The position numbers were made by a program, and so were the translations under genes. From Verticillium longisporum (lineage: Eukaryota > Ascomycota > Sordariomycetes > Glomerellales > Plectosphaerellaceae), in assembly GCA_019188255.1 (NCBI GenBank), contig JAETXT010000002.1, positions 2,046,001 through 2,110,000 on the forward strand: a stretch of 64,000 nt of DNA, in the 5' to 3' direction. The notes beneath the pieces were generated by a model. The model was not told the origin of the DNA. It ran no database searches and saw only the letters and a list, made by a program, of their open reading frames with translations. This document shows positions 21,281 through 32,575 of the stretch, in pieces. Numbering within the stretch: the first letter of the stretch is position 1; every line of letters starts with the position of its first letter.

Positions 21281-22764
21281 CTACTGCTGGGGCTCCTCGG
21301 CAACGTAGTGCAGGTAGGCACCCAGGAGCTTGATGCCCTCAATGTAGTTGCGCTTGTCCAGCTTCTCGTTGATGGAGTGAGCGCCGTCCGTCGAGCTGCC
21401 CATGGGGAGCAGCAGGACGTTCTTGCCGGTGGCCTGCTCAAAGGTGAGCGTGACGGGGATGCTGTTGCAACATGTTAGTCTCTGAAATAGGAGATCACGG
21501 GATGCATCGACATACCTGCCACCCTCGCGAGTGAAGTCGGGCTCGACGCCCCACACGCGCTCAACGGCCTTGGAAGCAGCGGAGAAGTTCCAGTGCTTGG
21601 GCGACGCGACCCACCACTTTCCTGAGTGCTGCTCATACACCTTCATGGTGTTCTTGCTCTTGAGCTTGGCAAACTGGTCGTTCACATACTTGTACACGGC
21701 CTCGTTGGTCTTCTCAATCTCCATGTTGGGCACGGTGCGGATCGAGAACTTGCCAATGACCTTGGCGGGGATGACCGTCTTGGCACCAGGCGCAGAGAAC
21801 GCACCCTCAATGCCGTGGATGGAGAGAGAGGGTAGCGCCAGCGGCCCATCAGAGTAGACTTCTTGTCCTCGAAAATGGTCGTCTTGCTGCCGAGGGACTC
21901 GTGGATGTTGTCCATCGTGAACGAGATGTTGTCGTAGAGAGACTCCTCCTCCTCGGTGACGGGCGCAACCTGCTCCGCAATGCCGGGGATCTGGATCTTG
22001 CCGTCCGTGTCGACGAGAGAGCCGAGGAGACGGGTCAGATCCGTCATGGGCTCCTGAGCAGTGCCGCCAAAGACACCGCTGTGGAGGTCCGCACCGGGAC
22101 CGGACACCTCGATGGAGTAGTAGTTGCAGCCACGGAGACCGTAGGTCAGGCAGGGCTTCTCCGTGCCCAGCCAGTAGTTGTCCGAGATGCAGACAGCGTC
22201 AGCATCGGCAAAGTACTTCTTGGCCTCGGCCACGATGAGGTCATCCAGACCCTCAGAACCGTACTCCTCCATGCCCTCGAAGCACATGAGCAGGTTGACG
22301 GGGAAGTCAATGCCGGCCTTCTGGTGTGCCTCGATGGCGTTGAGCCAGCCGAGGATCGGGCCCTTGTCGTCGGTCGAGCCACGGCCAAACATCCTGCCCT
22401 TGTCGTCCACAGTGAGGTCAAAGGGCTCGGTCGCCCAGCCGTCGCTCTTGTCGGCAGGCTGGACGTCATAGTGTCCGTAGACGAGGATGGTCCGCTTGTT
22501 CTTGTCGTTTCCGTAGCGGGCCAGGACGCAGGGAGGGAGGTGCAGACCGGGCTTGCCTGGCTGCTCACCAAGATCGCGGAGTTCGACAGAAGCACCGAGA
22601 GACTTCAGCTCGTTGGCCATCCACTCACCCATCTTGACGACATCAGGACGGCGCTCAGGCTCCGCCGAGATGGAGGGGATGGCAACGGCCTTGCGGAGAC
22701 GTTCGATGAAGTGGTCAGCATCGGTGTCGACCTGCTTGAAGAAGCCGTCGAGTTGAGGAGCCAT
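21281..22764 (-). CDS. DUG1: Cys-Gly metallodipeptidase (M20), frame broken once
   Basis: Exons 22764-21516 and 21461-21281; the 54-nt intron (GTATGT...CAACAG) joins EGG to SIPVTLTFE. The M20 peptidase motifs are all present: YGHYDVQPA (first metal His and catalytic Asp), GRGSTDDKG (bridging Asp), [10 protein letters not shown] (catalytic and metal Glu), DNYW, and the C-terminal [12 protein letters not shown] metal His. Yeast Dug1 hydrolyses Cys-Gly dipeptide in glutathione breakdown in the cytosol. At about 21829-21833 the frame fails: MGRWRYP is followed by the family sequence ([11 protein letters not shown]...) only in the next frame, and one missing base restores a 476-residue protein. 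An upstream in-frame Met at 22932 would add 56 residues rich in Arg/Ser; I prefer 22764 ([11 protein letters not shown]), the family start. Confidence 0.92.
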
Positions 22765-24096
22765 CTTGCGAGCCTGGTGTGTTTTTATGGAGGATGTCAG
22801 GTAGGAACGAGCTGCGGCGAAAGGTTGTTGGTGCTGTCTAGTTGGCGAGGACAAGGGAATCGAGCTCGTAAATATTGTTCGAGGTCGATAGAGAGGGCGA
22901 GCATGAAGGAGGGGGACGTGGATGCGGGGCATTACGCCGTTTCTTGAAAGCTACCTGCTCATTGGGCAGGCGCAGTAGCTGTGAGATACGTAACGAGCAC
23001 CTTCCTCAGCACACAATCGCGGTTCTTGCAGGAAAGGGCAAGCAAGAGATGGTAGTTGGCGGGGTAGTCGGGCGGCAACCAGCGGCACACCAACCCTGCT
23101 GGGCAAATGTGCAGCTTCTGCTCTGCCGTTTCTGCCGGCAAGCATCCGTATTAGTCATGAGAGCAGAGCTCGGCCAGAAATCTGCAGACGCCGCCGGCAC
23201 GTGACTCAGAGGAAGAGGAGAGAACCAGACCGGAGGCGGCCTGTGTGTGCTGGGTACCTGGTAGATACGCTGGCTGGAACATGCCCCCACCCGAGGTCCC
23301 CTTCCGGCCAACTGCCAGAAGGCAAAGGGTCAGGCCCGCCAGGTTCCTTCCCTTTCTCTCCTCATTTGCCATATCTCTGCCTGCGCAAGCCCCCCGTTTC
23401 TCCTCTCTTGCTCTTTCCATCTTCATCTCCCGCCGACAACCACGACATCTACTTATCGCTGAATTTGACGAGCTTCGTCTGGCCACCTTCGTCACGATCG
23501 TATTCGTCTTCAGCAGATTTTCTCGATCGTACTACGGAACGACATTTTCAGAGACCGCACCTCCGCACGACGACTGATCGATTGCGCTGTTGCTCTCTTC
23601 CGACCGGCTGACAGCATCCCACGCAGGCGCAAGGTTGTGGCTCGCGACGATTATACTAACGAGAGGATTGCCGGGCGTACACAGGCTGTTCTGCTGATGG
23701 TTCTCGAGGAATAGTAGTGACTGGGAATGCGAGGAGGATCTCAAAGGGCTACCTTCTGCCAACCTTAGTGTCAGCCAGCCTCTTGGGCATTGTACTCTTT
23801 TTCTCTTCTTCGTACAGCACCTGACCCTATCTTGCTCGTTCCTTTTTTTCAAGACAATCAGAATTGATTCTCCCTCCTTTGCAAGGTACAGCGCGACAGT
23901 ACAAAGAAAAGTACAAACACAATAACTGGAGTCGCGTGCGATCAACGAGCTCTACCGTACAACCAAAGCAGTCAACCTCGCTTCTGGACAGACAGTAATT
24001 GCAAGGTACCCTTCTCTCAGCATATTCTTTTCCTGCCCCGAAGACCTCCCCTTCGACTGCAGTGCGAACACACGTACCCCTTATCCGACTATCAAT
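22765..24096. promoter_or_regulatory. Divergent intergenic region, DUG1 / MPE1
   Basis: A 1.3-kb divergent region. The MPE1 side (about 23330-24090) is pyrimidine-rich and probably transcribed as 5' leader. No conserved open frame was found. Confidence 0.4.
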
Positions 24097-26117
24097 ATGG
24101 CTTCTTCCGTTTTTTCAAGTTCAAGTCGCAGAAAGAGCCGACTCGTGTCGAGTTCGATGGCACTGGTATCTCTGTGTTTGAATTGAAGCGCGACATCATT
24201 CTCAAGAGCGGCCTCGGTGACGGTACCGATTTTGATCTTGCCATATATACAGAGGATAACAGTGAAGGTAAGATCTTGTCTCTCGAACCTGCGGCTTACA
24301 TGTGGTACTAACCCGCTGCCGAAGAATACGACGATGATACGACCATCATCCCGCGATCGACCACCGTGGTTGCTCGCAGACTCCCAGCTACCAAGCCTGG
24401 CGCAGGCCGCGGCGCTCGTTACGTCTCTGGCAAGATGCCTGCGTCGGCCAAGAACTCTGCCCGCAAAGAGCAAGTGGTCAAATCAGCGACAGCCAAGGTG
24501 GCTTCCAATGCCTTCAGCCAGATGAACAGCGCCATGACGGAAGAGGAGAAGATGGCAGCCATGTTCGCTGCACAAAGCGAGCAGTGGTCGGCCCAACAAG
24601 AAGAGATGTCACAGTATGTTCATTATTCCGCAGCCCACAGTCTATCCCGATCTAACCAACGATGTAGCCAAACCCCTGTCTTTGTCAAAGGCGGAGCAAA
24701 GCGCCCTGCGAATGTGCCTGACCACGACCCCCCTAACGGGTACATTTGCTACCGGTGTGGAGAGAAAGGCCACTGGATCCAACTTTGCCCTACCAATGAT
24801 GATCCTGAATTTGACAACCGTCCCCGTGTCAAGCGTACTACTGGCATCCCGCGATCGTTTCTGCGTACCGTCGACAAGTCGGTTGCCCTCGCGCAGAATG
24901 GTGATGATGACGCGAAGAGACCCTCGGGAATCATGGTCAATGCTGATGGAGACTTTGTCGTGGCTGAGCCCGACAAGGCCGGCTGGGAGCAGTTCCAGGC
25001 CAAGGCCAAGTCGTCGGCATCAGCCGCCAAGGCTATCGCCCTGGGTGACAAGGAGTTGCAGGAGAAGGGGCTGGCATGCTCGATCGACAACAAGATGTTC
25101 GTAGAGCCAATGAAGACGCCGTGCTGCCAGAAGACATATTGCAATGATTGCATTACCAATGCTCTCATCGAGTCGGACTTTGTCTGCCCGAATTGCAACA
25201 CGGACAGTGTCCTGATTGACGATCTCAAGCCTGACGACGAAGCCGTCAAGAACATTGACGAATACATGAAAGAGAAGGCTGCACCCAAAAGCCCCGTTGT
25301 CGAGGCTGCACTGGTCGCTACAGCGTCGCCTAAGCAGCCAACTGAGGAGGAGAGAAAGAAGGCGGAAGAAGCGAAACCAGACGAAGTCAGTGAGTCCAGG
25401 AAGGAGCCGGCACAGTCCCTCAAGGCCCCTGATTCGCCTGCCAAAGCTACTCCCGCGGCCGATACACCCAAATCATCAACAGCAACCCCAGTCGTGGCCA
25501 GTGCTGAGAATGGGTCGTCCACGGACGCGAACTCCAAGAAACGGCCTGCCGACGACCTCTTGGAGAACCCCCAGATTCCAAAGGGCCCCAAGGCTATGCA
25601 GAGACAACAAGAGCAGCAGCAGCAACAGCAGCAGCAGCAAGCCATGACCAACATGTATGGCATGCCCATGAACCCAATGATGGGCTTTGGCGGGATGAAC
25701 ATGGGTGGTTTCAACCCCATGGGAATGCCCAATATGAATATGGGCAACATGAACATGGGAATGCCTATGATGAACGGCATGAACCCCATGATGAACATGC
25801 CTGGATTCAACGGCATGAACGGTGGCTTTGACATGGGCGGTATGTTCAATGGCAACTTCAACATGGGTGCGGGGATGAACGGTATGAACGGCATGAGCGG
25901 CATGAACGGCATGGGAATGAATGGCATGAACGGCATGGGGATGAATGGTATGAACGGCATGCCGGCTGGTGCAATGAACAATTTCAACAATCAACAGAGG
26001 CACAACTTCACCCAGCCCAGCAACGACGAGGAAGCGTACTTCCGTCGACCTGTCAACCCCCACCGTCACCAGAACCGCCAGAAGCGCGTTCGCCCCAGCG
26101 ACTATCGGGAGCTATAA
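24097..26117 (+). CDS. MPE1: Cleavage/polyadenylation factor subunit Mpe1, first exon frame broken
   Basis: Exons 24097-24267, 24325-24613 and 24668-26117 give 636 residues once the break is allowed for. Intron 1 is 57 nt with a perfect TACTAAC branch point (24306-24312); intron 2 is 54 nt. The N-terminal DWNN domain begins MASSVF and continues KFKSQKEPTRVEFDGTGISV; the two parts are in different frames because the T-run at 24110-24115 lacks one T. Then come a zinc knuckle (CYRCGEKGHWIQLC) and a RING/U-box (CSIDNKMFVEPMKTPCCQ, CPNCNTDSVL). The tail has a poly-Gln run and a 110-residue Met/Gly/Asn repeat, ending in a basic RPSDYREL. Mpe1, the RBBP6 homologue, is a core 3'-end processing subunit. 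The restored phase at exon 2 is exact. Confidence 0.93.
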
Positions 26118-26655
26118 TCAACCTGCCTTTATGTTTGGCGGCACTTGATGGGCCATCCGGCTAGGACATTCGACTTGTAACATTATTTCCCACGCACCCG
26201 CGTCGCATGGGAGGGTCTCCCAGCATTCTAACGAAGGGCACGGTCTTGCCCTCGTATCTCGGTTTGGACATAGTCTATGTATTCTGGCGTTCAGGGAGGG
26301 GCACGGAACTGGCATGTAGGCCATGGGTTTGCATTGGTTTGGGAGGTTAAACTCGATGACTGCGGCAGATACTTGCCATTAGTTGTCAAGGCACGATGGG
26401 AGATAAAGAGATCCGCCGTATCGTGTCGAGGGCATGTACCCTTTTCAAGAGATGCAGCGAAGGATTCTAGCTTTACACATGATAGGCAGAACTCGGTTGA
26501 ATGAAGATTTCTTCAAAAACAAACTTTCTTTTCCTCTACTGGGTATCGTAGATTCGTGACTGTATTGTATGCGCTGCTACGTGCCTCATGTCCCGCTCAC
26601 CATGCTACCAGACTCCTATTGCCACGAATATATCATACCGAGATTCGCTGCTGCC
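26118..26655. other. Convergent 3' region, MPE1 / GET3
   Basis: A 538-bp spacer between convergent genes; nothing beyond presumed 3' UTRs. Confidence 0.4.
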
Positions 26656-27743
26656 TTAATCCATCTCAGGCGGCTGGTACGGCGTGACCAGCATCTGGCT
26701 GAACTTCTCCAGCTTCTCCTTGCCGCGCACCTCCTCGACGAGCAGGGGGACACGGACGACGTTAAACTCGTCGTACAGCTCCTCAATCTGCTCGAGGTAT
26801 TTCTTCTGCATCTTGCGCCGGGCGTTGCACTGGTCGCAGTCGGAGCCCTTCTTGGGGAACAGCAGCTGGTTGACGACGATGCAGTGGGTGTCGATCCCGT
26901 AGCTAGAGAGCTCCTGGATCATGCGCTCCGTCTCGTAGAGCGAGAGGAACTCGGCGATGCAGACGCAGACAAAGGTGGTGAGGTTCTCGTCCTTGAACTG
27001 GGCGTTGACCTCGGAGATGGTCTCGCGCAGCGTCTCGAGCTTGGCCATCATGTCGTTGAGGTTCTGGCCGTTGGGCAGCTGACCGCCCTGGCCGAGGAAG
27101 CCGTTGAGGAGGGGCCCGTACTGGGTCGAGAGCTGGGAGACCTTGGCGAGGGCCTTCTCGAGGACGGAGGGGAACTGCAGGAAACGGAGGGTGTGGCCCG
27201 TCGGCGCCGTGTCGAAGATGATGGTCTCGTAGGACATGGACTTGACCTGCTTGAGAATTTCGGCGAAGGACATGGCTTCATCGATACCGGGGATCTGCGG
27301 AGAGCTCTCGTGTCAGTGGATTCCGTCCTGCATAGAGAGGGGGGGAGGGAGGCGAGGTCACTTACGGCAAATGCGAGGTCCTGCATCATGCTGCCGATTC
27401 CACCGCCCATAGCGTCCATTTCCTGCGCGTCTTGCCCGGCGAGAAGATCCTGCATGCTGCCGTTGGGGTCGATCTCCATGGCGGAGAGGTTGTCGAAGCC
27501 ATCGATGAGGCGCGCCTCCTTGCCGAACTTCTGGTTGAAGGCGTCGGACAGGTTGTGCGCGGGGTCGGTAGAGATGAGGAGGACGGACTTGCGGGCTTTG
27601 GCTAGCTGAATGGCGAGGGAGCACGACGTGGTTGTTTTGCCGACACCGCCCTTGCCTCCGACAAAGACCCAACGCAGCGAGCGCTGGTCGAGAAGCGACT
27701 GGAGGCTGGGCTCCATGGCGTCGGCGTCGAGAATGGCGGCCAT
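26656..27743 (-). CDS. GET3: Guided entry of tail-anchored proteins ATPase
   Basis: Exons 27743-27366 and 27294-26656 give 338 residues, the family length. The 71-nt intron (GTAAGT...CCGCAG) joins QDLAFA to [10 protein letters not shown]. The deviant P-loop GKGGVGKTT is at residues 30-38, switch I at [12 protein letters not shown], and switch II at [15 protein letters not shown]. The dimer zinc-binding CxxC (CDQC) is at 279/282. Between them lie the Met/Leu-rich helices that form the groove for the client membrane segment. Get3 is a cytosolic homodimeric ATPase that carries tail-anchored proteins from the Sgt2 pretargeting complex to Get1/Get2 at the ER. The gene is intact. Confidence 0.96.
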
Positions 27744-28105
27744 TTTGAGGTGGGTAGTGCGTTGTTCAGAGGTTCTCGGAGGGTGTTATGATGGTTGCGG
27801 TAGTCTGCTTGCAGAATGATGCCGTTTTTCGGGTCTCTGAAGAGAAGTGCTGGATCCGAGAGAAGAAGGTATGTTCTAGAAGCAGGATCCGGCTTGCATC
27901 GCGATCATCGTCGAGGGGCCCTGGAAATGGCGGGGCATCACAGCGCCGTCATCCACACCGTGTCGCGTGTGTCTAAGCGAGTATTCGGCACAGTCCATTT
28001 GGGCTCTAGCGAAAGGAGAAGAAGCTCGCTCGACCTTTTGGCAGCAAGAACGCTTCAAGACTGGTGAGCTTATCTGAATTCGCAGCGCCCTTCGCCAATC
28101 CAGCA
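27744..28105. promoter_or_regulatory. Compact divergent promoter, GET3 / hypothetical gene
   Basis: A 362-bp bidirectional promoter. No specific site was recognised. Confidence 0.4.
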
Positions 28106-28964
28106 ATGTCGCGAGGTGCAAATGTCATTCGAGACTTGTCCAAGAAGTTAGCGTCCCGGACCATCCAGGTCACGGTGGTGCCGGCGCCTGTCAAGTTTCC
28201 CGAGCGACGCGCTGTGCTGCACGCGCTGCAAAAGTTCGCCAAGATCGAGGTCTTTCGAAAACTCGACGTATGTCCATCAACCACATCGCTCTCGGCTTTG
28301 CATTTGCTGGTGCTAACACACATGTTTGCAGGACCATGATGCCTCCTTTATTTCCGTCGCCAGCGACAACGAATCGGCCAGCGAACTCATCCGCCGTAGC
28401 CCCTTGGAGTACCAGCTCGCGACAGGCGGCTCCAAAGGCTCGGTCCGCACTTTCCTGACGACGAACCCATCAACCGAACCGATCCTCAACAGCGCCGCCG
28501 ACAGTCAAATAGATACGGAATCTAACATTCGCGTCGAAGGCCAGGACACCCAGAAGGACTTCAAGCTCCACATCTTTCCGGCACCCGACTACATTCACTC
28601 GGCAGCCGTCCGCGCCTCACCTCTGCACGGTCCCTGGACCGACGGGCGACGAGAGACCATCATGTCGTCGCTGCTCAAGCGGTCGCTTCCCGCTGACGTG
28701 TCTGCGGACGGCCTGTCGGACTGGGAATCGGGCGGGCAGGACCCTGATCTGGACAAAAGCCGCCTCGTCGAGGATCTGCTGTTCGGCGGCAAGTCTGTCG
28801 ATCCGCACAAGCGCGCGAGGGCCGAAAGATTGCTCCGTCAGAAACAGAAGCGCGACATGCCAGCCATCACGGAGGGACTGTTGCATCTGGTTGAGCAGCA
28901 AGGTCAGGAGACGGGAGACGTCACCGGTGGGCAGAAGAGCACAACGACACCGTCAACGACCTGA
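28106..28964 (+). CDS. Conserved-looking fungal protein of unknown function
   Basis: Exons 28106-28267 and 28332-28964 give 264 residues; the 64-nt intron (GTATGT...GCTAACAC...TGCAG) joins FRKLD to DHDASFISV. I do not recognise the family. The first 85 residues (RDLSKKLASRTIQVTVVPAP, ERRAVLHALQKFAKIEVFRKL, SFISVASDNESASELI) look like a compact alpha/beta module, resembling an RRM-like or ferredoxin-like layout of strand, helix, strand, but without RNP motifs. The C-terminus is charged and helical (RLLRQKQKRDMPAITEGLLHL). The basic, acid-poor start could target mitochondria; this is inference. Clean splicing and codon use support a real gene. Confidence 0.75.
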
Positions 28965-30492
28965 GACGGCAGCGAGCAGAGATTCCCTTGTATCGGCCCG
29001 GGGGCGGCTGATCGGCCAGCATCAAAACGGCCGGTACCGCTGTTGTGAAATTACCCAAAACAAGGTTGGAATGCCTTCAACGTGCGCCGTGGGCCACGAC
29101 ATTGGGCCCCTTTGACTTGTCTCGAACAACCATCTTGCTGTGGCGCTCGGCACGCTTCGGCAAATGTTGGTCACTAGCATCGATGCCCCCGATGCTTCTG
29201 TAGGACGGCCGAGACGAGATCGAACTTGTGAAGCTTGGACGACGCACCGAGCCACACGGCACACGTTTAATGGTTGGGTGGAACATGCAGACTTTCCATC
29301 GCGTGGTCCAGAACCAAGGCAGAACACCCCTAGAGACGCGCAATCAGGCGCCGCGACGTCGGTAAATTGCGCCTCACCCGAATGAGTCAGGCTCAGGGCT
29401 CAGCGTAAAGTTTCGCTAGGCTGTTGGTGTGCCAGAGGTCTGGGGCCCCTTGGAACTACGACTGCGCTGCGCAGTGCAGCGCCGGGGCTTGTGCTAGAAA
29501 CTATACTATGTTGCTGCTTTCGTGGCAGGAGGCAGCCCATTCGACCATGCTAGGAAGTTTGGGGATTTACAGTGGAAAATGCAGAACAGAAACTAAGTGC
29601 GATCATCACATGGTGGGCGAAGACAGGATCGTCGCGCAATGGAATTCACCTCTCTCCCTGCTTTCACGCTCGTTTTCATTGGTGCAGCATTTTTTTTTGG
29701 GGCGTAGAGAGAAGCAGGCCAGGTGGTGCTAGCTTGCCATTTCAACCGGATTGATTGCTGTGAAGGAAAACACAAGCTCATTGTCAGGAAACCGGGCCTC
29801 ATGCCCAAGGTAGGCAAGCCAATGAATATCGGGAGCTACCTTGGCGCTATTCCAGGGTCCAGCCTAAACGGGTATCTCGACGTCATCAGGCGGCCCACCC
29901 CCCTGGTTGCTCCTCGACGCCAAAGTTTAACCAACGGACGAACGAACAAACGGGGAACGGGCAGCTCCCCAAACAAATCCAGATCGAACCCACCTTCCAG
30001 GGTTCTGAGGGTCTCTCTGTCTGGGGTGAAGGGCGGTACATCGTCAGAGTTGTGGCTTGCCCACAGGCGGTCGACACCACCCTGTGACGTACACGCGGAA
30101 TTGATAGCCGTGCCACATTGGTTCCTTCGACCCTCCTGTGAGTGCCGATCACCAGGCTCAGCATGTTCCTTGTTTGTTCCCCCGGTCAACCCTCATCATG
30201 TTGGCTGGGTCTGACGAACCTGACGTGGTGAACCCTGGATGCGACGGCAGCATGCACGATCCTTATACGCGTTCCTGGATCAAGAGGCTGGACTCTCGTA
30301 AGTCTTTATATGACTATGCCTCGCTCCGTTCGGACAGCCTTCAGACCTCTTCGTTACACAATATCAACCAGGTTACCGGTGACGAGTGGTCTTAATTACC
30401 ATTTACACCCTCTATCAACGTCAACTCCATCCAGACAACTTTCATCACTCCCTATCTTTATCCAACCTTGGCACTTTTGTACCTCAGTCAAA
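28965..30492. other. Gene-free interval before the SUR7/PalI gene
   Basis: A 1.5-kb interval with no credible gene. The last 170 bases (about 30320-30492) are pyrimidine-rich and look like the 5' leader of the next gene. Several short open frames on both strands show no family resemblance. Confidence 0.4.
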
Positions 30493-31252
30493 ATGGGTGT
30501 CCTCGCGCTGGTGAACCACTTCGGCACCTTTTTGCTTTTTTTGGCAATGGTGCTCCTCATCGTGTCGTCCATCACGGCACCCACCGTCAACTCCCTCTCA
30601 CTCTTCTCAGTCAACCTGGGCAGTGACTCGGGTGACATATCGTTTGGTACATTTGGATACTGCGTCCATGACGTTCGCGGCCGGTAAGTTTTGCAAGCCC
30701 AGCACACAGCAGAGTGAACATCAACTGACGAGTTTCATCAGCGGCTGCTCCCGCACCAGCATCGGCTACTCGCCGACCTCGATCCTGAGGGAGGTCGACG
30801 GCACCGACTTCTCCGACTGGACCGAGAGCACCTCGAAGGCTCTGACCAACGTCATGATCCTGCACCCCATCGGCGCGGGTATCGCCTTTGTCGGCTTTGC
30901 CCTGTCCCTGGGCTCGAGCTTCTTCGGCTCCTTCCTGTCGTCCCTCGTCGCCGGTATCACCTTTGTCGTCACCGTCGCCGCCCTCGCCTGCGACTTTGTC
31001 TGGATGGACCTCGTGCGCCGCCGCATCAACCGCAGCGACAACGGCGGCAACCCCGACAGCCACGCCTACTACGACGCCGCCCTCTGGTGCGTCCTCGCGT
31101 CGGCCATCTGCTCCCTCCTCGCCACCATCATCCTCTTCTTCACCTGCTGCACCGGCCGCGTGAACCGCAAGCGTGCCGAGCGCCGCAAGGCCGACTACCA
31201 CTCGCCCCCTGCCGTCGCCCACACCCGCCGTCGCTGGTGGCAGCGCCGCTAA
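30493..31252 (+). CDS. SUR7/PalI (RIM9) family plasma-membrane protein
   Basis: Exons 30493-30683 and 30742-31252 give 233 residues; the 58-nt intron (GTAAGT...CTGAC...ATCAG) joins HDVRGR to GCSRTSIGYSP. Four membrane helices are visible: about 8-28 (FGTFLLFLAMVLLIVSSITA), then a roughly 85-residue external loop, and three more from about 115 to 210 (ending CSLLATIILFFTCCTGR). The loop holds the family signature ISFGTFGYCV...CSRTSIGYSP with two Cys. The short C-terminus is basic (KRAERRK, HTRRRWWQRR). Members organise eisosome membrane domains (Sur7) or act in ambient-pH sensing (PalI/Rim9); the sequence alone does not decide which. Confidence 0.85.
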
Positions 31253-32022
31253 GCGCGAAGCCGCAAGGCAACACGCCACTGCCGCCGCGTGTGGTAAAGA
31301 GACATGAAAAAGGCTTAGGCCTGCAAAGGACTTTACGCAATGATTATGATACCAGCCCGTAGAGCGATGATTTTTTTTTTCCTACAGTAAACTAGTATAT
31401 GAGTCCTCATGAACTGTTAATACAAGCAACCTAATAATATACCATGCGGTTGTACGAATGAGATGTCCGTGAAGGCTCATGTGATGTGTGGCGCCTGCAG
31501 CATACGTTGACAGCTTCAAGTAAAGGTGAAGTTACCAGCTCATCGGCGTGATGTGATGAAAAGTGACGAATTTCTATATTTGGAACGGTCCGCCTTGTGA
31601 ATTTGAACTCAGCCTGAGCTCGGAAGTCTATTAAATGGCAAGTAGGTTGGCTGTGCATTCGGTGACGTTAGCTTCCTCACCTAGGTAGCTCCACCGGCCA
31701 CACCCCAACATTAGTCTGTTCGTAGATACAGATGACGACGACTCTTGAGGAAGCTCACGTTTGAGGAGCTCGTCCGAAATGAGAGATCCAAGTCAACACT
31801 CGGTTTCGGAAGCACGGAAGAAGACACGGCGATAAGGGGGTATCGGGCTTCGGCTTCCCAAACTGACGCGGCCCGTAGGACGAGGTGGAGCTGACGGGAC
31901 TCGGCTTCGTCGTTCCTATCTCGGGATCCCGAGAGAGCAGAGCGAGAAGAACGACAGAGACGACGACTACTGGCACTGACCACTGACCAGAGTGTCAGCC
32001 TGCGACCTAACGTAGAGGTATA
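31253..32022. other. Intergenic stretch left of the MITE-like element
   Basis: The first 400 bases are presumed 3' UTR and spacer. From 31690 to 31985 a minus-strand open frame of 90 codons (Ser/Arg-rich) is more GC-rich than its surroundings and resembles no gene I know. It may be part of another repeat, but no ends were found. Confidence 0.3.
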
Positions 32023-32575
32023 AGCTCACCTGACCATTGGGTATCGACCTGAGCTGACCATTGGGCCCGCTTTTAATTTGCGCTAAGCCTCTTTAGGAAC
32101 TGACCTGACCATTGGGGGGTGCTATAGGGTGCGATTAAAAGCTGAATTAGAATATCACGTGCCTTGGTTACCTAATATAATAGAGGCCAGGCCAGACCAC
32201 TAAGTCCACTAACGCTAGACTACTAAGTCTACTAAGGCTAGACTACTAAATCTACTAAGGCTAGACTATTAAATCTATTAGAATTAGCTTATTAAAGCTA
32301 TATAATAAAGCTTTTATTTTTTTCTAATTTTTTAGAAAATAATCTATTATAAATCGATTCTAAATCGATTTATAATCTATTCTAAATCGATTTAGAATCG
32401 TTAGAATAGATTATCGAAGATAGAAAAATTAACTAATCTTAAGTAAGCCTATTTTAATACTTTCACCTCATCCTCATACCCCCTAATAGTCAGGTCAGCT
32501 CCTAAAGAGGTTTAGCGTAAATTAAAAGCGGACCTAATAGTCAGCTCAGGTCGATACCCAATGGTCAGGTGAGCT
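32023..32575. mobile_element. MITE-like element with long, RIP-scarred inverted repeats
   Basis: About 95-100 bp at the left end (from 32023, AGCTCACCTGACCATTGGG) match the reverse complement of the right end (to 32575). The roughly eight mismatches are all C/T or G/A transitions, as expected from repeat-induced point mutation. ATA flanks both ends and may be the target duplication. The interior is very AT-rich and without coding potential: four 23-bp tandem units at about 32200-32291, then nested palindromes around AAATCGATTT (32340-32430). No transposase is encoded, so it would need one in trans. Confidence 0.75.
32200..32291. repeat. Four 23-bp tandem units inside the MITE-like element
   Basis: Units begin CTAAGTCCACTAACGC, CTAAGTCTACTAAGGC, CTAAATCTACTAAGGC and TTAAATCTATTAGAAT. 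Successive units become more AT-rich, mainly by C-to-T and G-to-A change. Confidence 0.8.

Noticed and set aside
21901..22947. 348-codon plus frame opposite DUG1
   Set aside because: Antisense shadow; the minus strand carries all M20 peptidase motifs.
26569..27609. 346-codon plus frame opposite GET3
   Set aside because: Antisense shadow with Leu/Glu/Val-rich composition; GET3 on the other strand is complete.
31690..31985. LTR fragment suggested by a TGTTGG-like end near 31705
   Set aside because: No second LTR, primer-binding site or retroelement protein is present in the window.
32200..32291. CRISPR-like array
   Set aside because: The units are contiguous 23-bp tandem repeats with no spacers, in a eukaryotic transposable-element relic.
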